Below, in pieces: positions 34,262-43,700 of a stretch of 64,000 bases of DNA. Under the pieces are notes generated by a model. The model was not told the DNA's origin, did no database searches, and worked only from the letters and a program-made list of their open reading frames with translations. Origin of the DNA: Aurantimonas endophytica (GTDB lineage Bacteria > Pseudomonadota > Alphaproteobacteria > Rhizobiales > Rhizobiaceae); the NCBI RefSeq assembly GCF_014196845.1, contig NZ_JACIEM010000004.1:558001-622000 (forward strand), read 5' to 3'. Position 1 is the first letter of the stretch. Each line of letters begins with the position of its first letter. A program made the translations under genes and the position numbers.

Positions 34262-35586
34262 AGCGGGTCAAGACGGCGATCGGGCAACTGCGTGAGGCCA
34301 TCCAGAAAAGCACGACGCTCATCGTCAATTCCGGAGCTCTGGCGGTCGGAACGCTCGCTGCGGCGGTACTCGGCTTCGTCTACTGGTGGCTCGCGGCGCG
34401 GTTCTTCCCGCCGGAGGCGGTCGGCCGGGCTTCGGCTCTTCTCTCCGTCGTCGGGCTTGCCGGCGTCCTGAGCGAGGCGGGCATCGGTACCTTGCTGATC
34501 GGCGAAAACGGTCCTCGGCGAAGCAAGGGTCCGCAGCTCGTCAGCGCCGCGACTCTGGTTGGGCTCGCGCTGGCGCTCGTCCTCGCGCTCGCGTTCGTCG
34601 TCGGCCAGACGCTGGTTCTCGGTCCGGCCGCTCCGATCAATGGCTGGATCGTTGGCGCCGCCTTTTTCTTCGGTTGCGGCGTGACGGTCGTCAGCATGCT
34701 GTTCGAGGATGCGCTGATCGGCAACCTGAACAGTGTTGGCAGGATGGTCCAGCAGGTGCTGTTCTCGCTGCTCAAGCTTGCGCTGATCGCTGCTGCTGTG
34801 GTCGTGGGCTATGTTTCGGACGCGGCCATTCTCCTGACCTGGGTGGCAAGCCTTCTGGCAGCCTGGATTGCTTTCGACCTCCTCTCGCGGGGCGGAATGC
34901 GGCGGCTCGTCGGTCGCCCCGATTTCAGGCTGCTTTATCGGCTTCGGCGCGAGACCTTCGACCACTACGCACTCGATGTCGCTCTCCAGGCGCCGGGCAT
35001 CATCATGCCGTTCCTCGTGCTGGTTCTGCTATCGCCGGCGACCACCGCCGCCTTCGCGTTGTTGTGGATGCTGGTCACGACGGCCGCGGTGATCCCCGCA
35101 GTGGCGGCGACGGCTCTCTTCCCCGTGGTCAGGTCGAACCCGGACCAGGCCGGGCACAACATCCTGGTGTCGCTGTTCGGATCGTTTCTCGTCTCGCTCG
35201 CCGGCGCCGTCGTCATCCTGGTCTATTCGCAGGAAATCCTCGCCTTCTTCAATCCGGCATATCCCGATATCGCCGGCTCCAGCCTCCGCTTACTCGGCTT
35301 CAGCCTCCTGGGGTTGACGCTCAAGTATCACGCGTGCGCGCTGGCGCGGCTCAACGACCGGATGCGCACGGCGGCGTACTGGTTCGCGATCGGCGGCTTA
35401 CTGGAAGTCTGCCTCGCGGTGGCAGGCGCCCAACTCGGCGGACTCCAGGGACTGGTTCTCGGATGGACGCTTGCCGTCATCATCGAGGGCGCATGCGCGG
35501 CGGCTTTCCTTGGCCTCGTGACCAAGCTGAACGCTGCGCCGGGTTCCCTGCAAGAGAATCCGGCTCCGTCGCCGCTCCAGACGTGA
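34252..35586 (+). CDS. Oligosaccharide flippase (Wzx-like, MOP superfamily)
   Basis: A 444-residue membrane protein with about 12 to 14 helices, beginning with a GTG at 34252 ten bases inside the preceding gene and preceded by GGGAG. SGALAVGTLAAAVLGFVYWW and FFPPEAVGRASALLSVVGLA are typical of the first two helices of polysaccharide flippases. It would turn the lipid-linked repeat unit to the periplasmic face. This argues for a Wzx/Wzy-type pathway. Confidence 0.85.
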   Translation: MLLERVKTAIGQLREAIQKSTTLIVNSGALAVGTLAAAVLGFVYWWLAARFFPPEAVGRASALLSVVGLAGVLSEAGIGTLLIGENGPRRSKGPQLVSAATLVGLALALVLALAFVVGQTLVLGPAAPINGWIVGAAFFFGCGVTVVSMLFEDALIGNLNSVGRMVQQVLFSLLKLALIAAAVVVGYVSDAAILLTWVASLLAAWIAFDLLSRGGMRRLVGRPDFRLLYRLRRETFDHYALDVALQAPGIIMPFLVLVLLSPATTAAFALLWMLVTTAAVIPAVAATALFPVVRSNPDQAGHNILVSLFGSFLVSLAGAVVILVYSQEILAFFNPAYPDIAGSSLRLLGFSLLGLTLKYHACALARLNDRMRTAAYWFAIGGLLEVCLAVAGAQLGGLQGLVLGWTLAVIIEGACAAAFLGLVTKLNAAPGSLQENPAPSPLQT

Positions 35587-35597
35587 GGGCTGGGCTC

Positions 35598-36737
35598 GTG
35601 CGGCAAGCCTATAGACGGCAACTGGACGGACTGCGGGCAATCGCCATCGGGCTCGTCTGTATAGAGCACTTCGGCGGGCCCTGGATCCGCGATCATTTCC
35701 CGATCGGGGCAGGCGCCCTCGGGGTGCACCTGTTCTTCGTCCTGAGCGGGTTTCTGATCACGCGCAACCTTCTGGCAAGGCTGGAAGATCAACCAGCCGG
35801 CGATGTCGTCCGCAGATTCTACATCGGCCGTGCCATCCGGCTCATGCCGGCCTACTACCTGACGCTGCTGGTCCTCTTCGCGCTGGGTGTGCCCGAGGTC
35901 AGAGACTTCATGCTGTGGCACGCTGTCTACGCGAGCAACTACCTCGCCGCCACGGGTGGCCCGCTGCTGGTGTTCTGGTCGCTGGCGGTGGAGGAGCAGT
36001 TCTATCTCCTCCTGCCTGCCCTTGTTCTTCTGTCCGGGCGCAATGCCGTCAAGGTGGCCGTCCTGCTCATCGCAACGGGCTTCCTGCTGCGCAACCTCGT
36101 CCTGGCGACCCCCATCGACCCCTGGTCGTTCGAACTCTCGCTCTTCGGAAACTTCGAAATTCTGGGTCTCGGAGTGCTGATTGGGGGGCTCTCCTATGCT
36201 GCAGCACAGGCGGGACGGCCGTTGCAGCCAGGCCCCGTCTGGCGTTGGACCGGCATCGTCTGCATCGTGTTCCAAGGCGTGGCATGGTATCTTTGGGGTG
36301 ATGGCGTGGTACGCCACCTTACCTTCAATCTGTCCGTCGGGATCTTCTTTGCATGGCTGGTCGCCAGAGCAGACGCTGATCTGCAGGGCCCGCTCGCGTG
36401 GTTCAGCAATTTCAGCCTCATTCGCTTCATCGGCAAGATTTCGTACGGCATCTATCTGACGCACGTCTTCTTTCTGGGGATCTTCCAGTCCGACACCGTG
36501 ATCAGCCATCTCGGCGTGGTCCCACTCTGGGCTCAGGCAGTGATCGCCATCGCTCTGAGCCTGCTCGTGTCCACGGCTTCATGGTTCTTGATGGAATCGC
36601 CGCTGCTCAGATTGAAGAACCGCGTGCAGGAGAGCCCCGGCCATGAACCCGTGACCGTCGGCGGCGACCATGCCGAAACGTCGTCCCTCGACGATCTTGC
36701 GCATCCATCGACGCTCCCGCGGCAACTTCACACATGA
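35598..36737 (+). CDS. Acyltransferase family 3 (OafA/ExoZ-like) membrane protein
   Basis: A 379-residue protein with about ten helices. RRQLDGLRAIAIGLVCIEHF is the standard start with the catalytic His in the first segment, and GVHLFFVLSGFLITRNL and WSLAVEEQFYLLLPALVL are hallmark motifs. It would O-acetylate or otherwise acylate the polysaccharide. The GTG at 35598 gives a family-like N-terminus with GAGG upstream; GTG at 35583, overlapping the flippase stop, is equally in frame. Confidence 0.87.
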   Translation: MRQAYRRQLDGLRAIAIGLVCIEHFGGPWIRDHFPIGAGALGVHLFFVLSGFLITRNLLARLEDQPAGDVVRRFYIGRAIRLMPAYYLTLLVLFALGVPEVRDFMLWHAVYASNYLAATGGPLLVFWSLAVEEQFYLLLPALVLLSGRNAVKVAVLLIATGFLLRNLVLATPIDPWSFELSLFGNFEILGLGVLIGGLSYAAAQAGRPLQPGPVWRWTGIVCIVFQGVAWYLWGDGVVRHLTFNLSVGIFFAWLVARADADLQGPLAWFSNFSLIRFIGKISYGIYLTHVFFLGIFQSDTVISHLGVVPLWAQAVIAIALSLLVSTASWFLMESPLLRLKNRVQESPGHEPVTVGGDHAETSSLDDLAHPSTLPRQLHT

Positions 36738-36748
36738 GGAGGATAGCC

Positions 36749-37552
36749 ATGATGACAAGCGCCACGTCGCTGCCGAGGGCAAGGAGCGCCCCGCGCTACC
36801 CCCATCCAGGCGGCTCGACAGCCATGGAGGTCAACCTCAATTACAGACTGGGCAAGCTGAAGAAGATGGGCCTGCTGCGAGGCGTTTGGCTGGATTGCGG
36901 CTGTGCCGACGGCGGCTACACGGAGGCGCTGGTTGCTTGGGGCGCCGCCAGGGCCATCGGTATCGATCCCGAACAGTCCCGGATCGATCAGGCTAATCTT
37001 CGCAAGCAGGAGAACGAGGCGACGTCCGGTCGACGCCCGGGCTTGACCGAATATCATTGCAGCACTGACAACTTCCCCTTGTCCGACGCCTCAGTCGATG
37101 CGGCCTTGATGAATGAGGTGCTGGAGCACGTCTCTGACGAGACGGCGACGCTTCGAGAGATACGTCGGGTTCTGCGGCCCGGCGGGCATATCGTGGTGAT
37201 CAGCCCCAATCGCTGGTTCCCTTTCGAAGGGCACGGCATGCAGTTCCTGGGCCGGGATTTTGGGTTTCCCGTTCCAGTGCTTCCCTGGCTGCCTAGCGCA
37301 TGGTCCTCGCGAGTTATGGCGGCGCGCAACTATTGGCCGCACGAGTTGCGCGAAGTGGTGGCAGCCGCAGGTTTCGAAATCGAATTGGTCGACTATGTTT
37401 TGCCAGTGTTCGAATACTACCGGTGGCTGCCGAAGAGTGCGATATCGGCCTACCGACGGATGATGCCGCTCATCGAAAAGACGCCTCTACGCAAGTTCGG
37501 CGTCTCAACGCTTGTATTGGCCAGGCGGCCCCTTGAGGGTGCGGATAGGTGA
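36749..37552 (+). CDS. Class I SAM-dependent methyltransferase
   Basis: A 267-residue enzyme. Motif I is VWLDCGCADGGYTEAL, the acidic loop is IGIDPEQ, and the post-motif region FPLSDASVDAALMNEVLEHV is the Methyltransf_11 pattern. A GAGGAGG site lies six bases before the ATG at 36749, so it is favoured over the ATG at 36734 that overlaps the acyltransferase stop. It probably methylates a sugar or lipid intermediate. It is the last gene of the rightward cluster. Confidence 0.87.
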   Translation: MMTSATSLPRARSAPRYPHPGGSTAMEVNLNYRLGKLKKMGLLRGVWLDCGCADGGYTEALVAWGAARAIGIDPEQSRIDQANLRKQENEATSGRRPGLTEYHCSTDNFPLSDASVDAALMNEVLEHVSDETATLREIRRVLRPGGHIVVISPNRWFPFEGHGMQFLGRDFGFPVPVLPWLPSAWSSRVMAARNYWPHELREVVAAAGFEIELVDYVLPVFEYYRWLPKSAISAYRRMMPLIEKTPLRKFGVSTLVLARRPLEGADR

Positions 37553-37873
37553 GGCCGGATGGCGGAGAGTTGGCAGCAGGAGGATCTTCACAAGTCGATG
37601 GCTTCAAATGCTGCTGCTATCGCAGTCTTCTCGCTCAGTGATTAGTTTGAGCATCTCATATTGTAGAGCCTTTCTGATTGCTCACTATATCCTCAGACGC
37701 ACAGAATTTGTATCGAGCTGCAGCATCGGCCACGCTATACAAGTGCTCAAATACGTGTAAGTAGATGACTACTCGATCATAATGGCGAGGGGTCGATGGA
37801 CGTGTGTCGCGATGCGGCGTCATGACCAGCGACGAATACCCGGAGAAGTAGCAACGCTTTTTGGAACGGGTCC
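37553..37873. other. Intergenic region, lower GC
   Basis: About 320 bases after the methyltransferase. The segment 37620-37780 is visibly AT-richer than the flanks and may hold the promoter of the small LuxR-HTH gene. I see no terminator hairpin and no gene. Confidence 0.4.
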
Positions 37874-38122
37874 ATGGTCGGCTACAGAACAATTTATAGT
37901 GATGCTCTGTGGGCTCCATGCGACCCCGAACCGTTGGCGCCTGACTATGCGGCATGTCTGCAGCTTATGGCTGACGGAACTTCGATTGTGGAGGCCGCCA
38001 ATCTCCTGGGCAGCACGCCTCATCGAGTGGAAGACCTGCTACAACAGGCATGTCAGCATCTCGACGCGGCCAACGTGTTGCATGCGGTCGCCATTGGCAT
38101 ACGATCGAAAATAATAGACTGA
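37874..38122 (+). CDS. Small stand-alone LuxR-type helix-turn-helix protein
   Basis: An 82-residue frame that is almost only a GerE-like DNA-binding domain: CLQLMADGTSIVEAANLLGS matches the scaffold helices, TPHRVEDLLQQACQHLDAAN the recognition helix and turn, and HAVAIGIRSKIID the last helix (compare QAVAIAIR in quorum-type LuxR proteins). No receiver or ligand domain is present. GGAACGGG lies just before the ATG. It sits between the polysaccharide operon and a two-component pair, so a local regulatory role is plausible. A decayed remnant of a longer regulator is the alternative. Confidence 0.55.
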   Translation: MVGYRTIYSDALWAPCDPEPLAPDYAACLQLMADGTSIVEAANLLGSTPHRVEDLLQQACQHLDAANVLHAVAIGIRSKIID

Positions 38123-38415
38123 GCCTGCGCAAAGATCGGCACCCTGATGTCCAGAGACCTCTAGATTTCCCGAAGTATCCGCGAGAATATTCTTTTCGTC
38201 AGAATTGACGGCCGAGTTATCGTGCACGCAACCGGATCCGCCTACTACAACCAGTCATTGAAATGAATGGTAAGTTTGCATTATACATTTTGACCTCGGG
38301 CACAACAAATCTGCAACTCTCCAATTCACTTGGCGCGAAGGGCGCGGGAAATCTTTACATAGGGGAAATTTTGTGCGACCTCTGAATTGCGGCCATAATA
38401 TGACAGGAGCGAGTC

Positions 38416-39090
38416 GTGGCACCTACCTCGATCGCCTTCATTGATGACCATCCCGTCCTGCGGGAAGGATTGGTAAGCCTATTCTCGAAGTTCGAAGGCT
38501 ATGCCGTGGTCGGCAGCGGTGCGTCTGCAGCCGATGCCCTGGCAATTGCCACCGAAAAGCAGCCCGACGTCCTGCTCATCGATCTGCAGATGCCGGGAAA
38601 TGCATTGGACTCCATCGCCCGGATACGGATGAAGTCGCCGTCGATCATCATCATAGCGTTCACAGCTTCCGACCGCATCGATCACGCGATCAATGCGTTG
38701 GAGGCGGGCGCAAACGGCTACGTATTGAAGGGTAGTACCGCTGGGGAATTAACGGCTGCGATCAACAGCACGATGCAGGGCGAGACTTTCGTAACGCCCA
38801 GTCTTGCCAGCAAGGTGATCGCAGCACTTCGCCTGCCGGCTGCGCGAGGTTCAGCCAATCCTCATCTCAGCATCCGAGAAGAACAGATCGTCAAACTTCT
38901 GCTGAAAGGCTGCACCAACAAGGCAATCGCTGCGCGGTTGAGCATCAGCGAGAAAACCGTCAAACATTACATGACGTTGCTGATGCAGAAGCTGGATGCT
39001 CGCAATCGCCTGGAAGTCGTTCTGGCGGCTCAGAAGCTCGCGGACCCCAGCGGCCGCGACTGGCGGCGCTCCGATGACACGATGAATTAG
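38416..39090 (+). CDS. NarL/FixJ-type response regulator
   Basis: A 224-residue regulator with an intact receiver: acidic pair Asp10-Asp11 in FIDDHPVLREGL, phospho-acceptor Asp56 in LLIDLQMPG, and the conserved Lys in GYVLKGS. The C-terminal LuxR HTH is HLSIREEQIVKLLLKGCTNK, SEKTVKHYMTLLMQKLDARN. It starts with GTG at 38416 after ACAGGAGC. The convergent histidine kinase gene lies 38 bases downstream; the two should form a pair. Confidence 0.93.
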   Translation: MAPTSIAFIDDHPVLREGLVSLFSKFEGYAVVGSGASAADALAIATEKQPDVLLIDLQMPGNALDSIARIRMKSPSIIIIAFTASDRIDHAINALEAGANGYVLKGSTAGELTAAINSTMQGETFVTPSLASKVIAALRLPAARGSANPHLSIREEQIVKLLLKGCTNKAIAARLSISEKTVKHYMTLLMQKLDARNRLEVVLAAQKLADPSGRDWRRSDDTMN

Positions 39091-39128
39091 TCGGTCGTTC
39101 TAGCCGTTCGACGTAAGCCGAGCGTTGC

Positions 39129-40583
39129 TCATTTTGCGCTGGCGAGGTCCGGCGGAAATCGAGCGACGAGCGACGTGCCGACACCGGGAATCGTTCGGAT
39201 CTCAAGCGTTCCGTTGAAGGCGGCAACGCGGTTCCGAGCGCCCTGAAGCCCGAGCCCGGTACTCCTGTCGTGTACTGTCGCCGCCGACGTAGCCCGCCCC
39301 GCGTCGTCTATGCGAACGACGATCAATTCCTCTAGGCCTGCAGAGACTTTTTGGCCCTGGCCGCCGGCATGTCGGACGATGTTCCGGAGCGCTTCCTGGA
39401 CCACCCGATACATGCAGGCCTTGAGTTCGTGCGATATCTCCACCGGTATCTCCGCAATATCCGTCTCGACCTTGGTGCCTGTATCGCGCTCGTGGCGCGC
39501 GACCGCGAGACGCAGCGCGTCGGCGGCAGTCAGGTCGCGTAGCTCGGGCAATACGAGCCCGCTCGCAATGCACCGAAGCTCTCCGATGGCCTCCCGCAGC
39601 AGCTGCATCACTTTCGGCGGATCCTCGGAGTTGAGTGCCGCGAGTGTCAGGAGTTGCACAGGCCCGTCATGCAGGTCGGCACCGACGCGGCTTAGCAACT
39701 CTTCATTGGCCTGCGCCGCTCGACGGCGTAAATTATCGGCCTCGACGCTAAGCGTCAGATTCTGCCGCGATAGGTTTACGCTCCGTCGGTGATGAAGCCG
39801 CGCCGCCCTGCGTTGAAACGCCATGTTCCGGTCAGCCTTCAGAACGATGAAGAACAAGGGCGTCATGGCTGCGATACTCAAGAGAATGCGAATTACCCAG
39901 CTGCCAGCGATGACAGTGAATAGTGATGAATGTATCGCATCGAGGTTCTGGTAGAATTCCCCCACCGCAATGATGTTGCCACCAGAATCGCGTATCGGGA
40001 TATATATCTCCAGTATTCCGGCGTGATGGGTACCCTCAGTGGGATGCTCTGTGTTCTCTCCAAAATTTCGAACTGTCTCGCCTCCGGCGGCCCGGCGGAC
40101 GCTATCGGAGTCGACTTGCTGTCCGATCAGGCTTTCGTCGCTGGCATAGGCAATCGTTCCATCGGGAAGCCAGATCTTGACCTGCTCGATCTGTGTGCGC
40201 AGCCCGGTGTCGGCGATGGAGGATTCCAGCTGGAACTGCTCGTCCGGTTGAAGGCGGCGGGAGCCTTTCAGCGACTGCACGTGGGGCGAAATGATGCCTT
40301 CCATGTAGATCGAGGCGACCCGCGTACTGCTGTCGACCAGATTAGCGGTGATCAGCCGGGACTGCAGTATTCCCCCGATTGAGAGAAACAGGGTCACCAG
40401 GACCGACGCGACCAGCAGGAATTGTCTTGCCAGCCCAAGTCGGCGCCACCGCGTCAGCAGCCTCGACGTCAAAGTCCCGTTCGACCAAGGTCCGATATCC
40501 TTCCCGCCTTTGGTCGTCGGACCCCCTCGGACCAAAGTAGCCAAAGTGCCTAGGACCTTCTGACCTAACGCCATTCTGAACAT
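39129..40583 (-). CDS. Membrane histidine kinase (HisKA_3/NarX-DegS type)
   Basis: A 484-residue sensor. Two membrane helices (LARQFLLVASVLVTLFLSIG and WVIRILLSIAAMTPLFFIV) flank a periplasmic domain of about 155 residues that looks like a small Cache/PAS sensor (VKIWLPDGTIAYASDESLIG). The phospho-acceptor is His305 in VGADLHDGPVQLL; the ATPase part shows YRVVQEALRNIVRHA (N box) and STGLGLQGARNRV (G box). The ligand is unknown. The ATG at 40583 is 158 bases from the divergent peroxidase gene, which may be one of its targets. Confidence 0.92.
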   Translation of the reverse strand: MFRMALGQKVLGTLATLVRGGPTTKGGKDIGPWSNGTLTSRLLTRWRRLGLARQFLLVASVLVTLFLSIGGILQSRLITANLVDSSTRVASIYMEGIISPHVQSLKGSRRLQPDEQFQLESSIADTGLRTQIEQVKIWLPDGTIAYASDESLIGQQVDSDSVRRAAGGETVRNFGENTEHPTEGTHHAGILEIYIPIRDSGGNIIAVGEFYQNLDAIHSSLFTVIAGSWVIRILLSIAAMTPLFFIVLKADRNMAFQRRAARLHHRRSVNLSRQNLTLSVEADNLRRRAAQANEELLSRVGADLHDGPVQLLTLAALNSEDPPKVMQLLREAIGELRCIASGLVLPELRDLTAADALRLAVARHERDTGTKVETDIAEIPVEISHELKACMYRVVQEALRNIVRHAGGQGQKVSAGLEELIVVRIDDAGRATSAATVHDRSTGLGLQGARNRVAAFNGTLEIRTIPGVGTSLVARFPPDLASAK

Positions 40584-40740
40584 CCGTTAAATATTCATGC
40601 CAGATCGTCGCTGCGATAGGAATCGATCGCGCGACAATAGATCGCTCGCACCGAGAGCATAACAGACATGCTCGCAAGTGCCTTGCAAATATTTCGTTTG
40701 GACAGCGCGCGCAGCAGCCGCGTTAACGGGAGTTGGGACC

Positions 40741-43700
40741 ATGGCCGCCTTCAAGATCAACCAGGCCGATCTGTCATTCGTTCTACAGCAGATCAAAATT
40801 GCTGAGGCGCATGCTGCCGGCATCCCGCTCACCAGCATCCTGCTCGACGCGAACGGGCAGGTTGTTGCCGATCCAGCAGCCACGATCGGCGGCGTTTCCT
40901 ATTACGTGGTCGATCCGGACACGAGCGACTGGGTGCCGAACCCCCTCTTGTCGTCTGCTGTCCTGGCCATTCCCGATCCCCATGTGCCTTACGGCCTGCG
41001 AACGGTGGACGGGACGTACAACAATATCGTCCCGGGCCGCGAGACCTGGGGTGCCGCCGACCAGTCGATGCCGCGCCTGCTCGATCCGAAATATACGACC
41101 GGCTCGGGCGAGGTCGACCTCAACGGCCCGACCAACCCCGGCGGCGAAGTCGTCGGCGGCAATTATGCCGATCCCGGCAACATCGTCGACACCGCGCCGC
41201 GCACGATCTCCAATCTCATCGTCGACATGAGCCTGAACAATCCGGCCGCGATCATCGCCGCCCTGACCTTCGCGGGCTCCGAAGATGTTCTTGCCGACCA
41301 GGCCGAGATCAGCGACGCCTTCGAGGCGCTGAAGCAGGCGCGCGATACGGGTGACGTCGCAAATATACCCGGGCTGGAAGCGGCGCTCGACGCGGTCCTG
41401 GAGGCCAAGGGCGTCACCGTCAACAATGGCTCGATCGACATCCCGAATGTCGCGCCGGACGAGGGACTGTCCGCTCCGTTCAACGCCTGGATGACCTTCT
41501 TCGGCCAGTTCTTCGACCACGGCCTCGACCTCATTTCCAAGGGCGGCGATGGTGTCGGCACCGTGTTCGTGCCGCTCGCCGACGACGATCCGCTGGTTAC
41601 CCACGGCCCGGACGGCATCGCCGGCAATGGCGACGAAGTGCCGCCTCAGCTCCGCTTCATGACCTTGACGCGCGCGACGCCGACGGAAGACGGGTCGCAG
41701 ACGAACACGACGACCCCCTTCGTCGACCAGAACCAGACCTATACCTCGCACGCATCGCATCAGGTCTTCCTGCGCGAGTACCGCATGACGGATGATGGAC
41801 CGGTCTCGACCGGCCGTCTGCTCACCGGCGCCGACGGCGGACTGGCCACCTGGGCCGACATCAAGGCGCAGGCGGCCGAGATGCTGGGCATCGAACTGAC
41901 GGACGGCGACGTCCTCAACATTCCGCTGATCCAGACTGATCCCTACGGGGAGTTCATCCGCGGCGACAACGGACTGCCCCAGCTGGTCCGGCTGAACCCC
42001 GACGGCACGCTCAATTCATTGATCGAGGGCGATCTTGGCGCTCCCGTCAACACGTTCACGGCCCTTGCTGCCCGCATCGGCCACGCTTTCCTCGACGACA
42101 TCGCGCACAACGCCAATCCGTTGAACAGCCAGACCGGCGCGCTCAAGATCGCCGACGACGACACTGATCTCGGCCTTGCCGACAGCGTTTCGACAGCCGG
42201 ACGATACGACAACGAGCTGCTCGATCGCCACTACATCACCGGTGACGGCCGCGGAAACGAGAATATCGGCCTGACCGCCGTTCACCACATTTTCCACTCC
42301 GAGCACAACCGCCAGGTCGACACCCAGAAACTGACCATCCTGCAGAGCGGTAATCTCGCCTTCGTGAACGAATGGCTCTCCGTCGACATCGATGCTGCGA
42401 CGCTGACGGCCTTCAACGACGGCTACGACGCGGCTGCGAATAAGGGCGCCTACCTCACCGGAAACGCCCTCTTTAATGACGGAAACTGGGACGGCGAGCG
42501 CCTGTTCCAGGCCGCCCGCTTCGCCACCGAGATGCAGTATCAGCACCTCGTGTTCGAGGAGTTCGCGCGCAAGGTCCAGCCGAATATCGACGTGTTCGTG
42601 TTCAACTCGATCACCGATGTCGATCCGTCGATCTTCTCGGAGTTCGCCAACACGGTGTACCGCTTCGGTCACTCGATGCTGACGGAGAACATGCCGCGCA
42701 TCGACGCCGACGGCAATCCGATGGACGCCGGTCTCGGCCTCGTCGAGGCCTTCCTCAACCCGGTGCTCTTCGACCAGACGCTCGCCGGGGTATCCATCTC
42801 CCACGACGAGGCGGCTGCGGCGATCGTCCGCGGCATGACCATCGAGCGCGGCAACGAGATCGACGAGTTCGTCGTGGACGCCTTGCGCAACAACCTTCTC
42901 GGCCTCCCGCTCGATCTCGCTGCGATCAACATCGCGCGCGGCCGCGACACCGGCATGCCGTCGCTGAACGACGCGCGCGGCCAACTTTATGCGGCAAGCG
43001 GGTCGTCCTTCCTCAAGCCCTACGACCACTGGGCCGACTTCGCGGCAAACCTGAAGAACCCGGCCTCGATCGTGAACTTCATCGCGGCCTATGGCACGCA
43101 TGACACCATCACCGCTGCGACCACCCTCGAGGACAAGCGGGATGCGGCAATGGCGCTGGTATTCGGCGGCGCGGGTGCGCCAGCGGATCGCGCGCAGTTT
43201 CTCAGCGGAACGGGCGCCTGGGCCGGCGTGGAAACCGGCCTCAACCTGGTGGATCTGTGGATCGGCGGCCTGGCCGAGAAGAAGATGCCGTTCGGCGGCT
43301 TCCTCGGCTCGACCTTCAACGCGGTCTTCGAGCTGCAGCTCGAGAACCTGCAGGACGGCGACCGCTTCTACTACCTGACCCGCACCCAGGGCCAGAACAT
43401 GCTCAATGCGCTTGAGCAGAATTCCTTCGCCAAGATGATCATGGCCAACACGGCCCTTGCGGACGCGGGGCCGGACGGCATCCGCGGCACGGCCGACGAC
43501 ATTGTCCTTCGCCATATCGGCGTCGACGCTTTCGCCACCTACGACTACGTTCTCGAAGTCAATGTCGCCAACCAGGCGGATTACGATCCGAACGACCTGA
43601 GCGCGACGGGCAAGGATCCGACCGGTAACGACCCGTTCCTCGAGGCCATGGGCTTCGGCAAAGTCGTGCGCGTGGACCCGACCGGTCAGGTCACCGAGAA

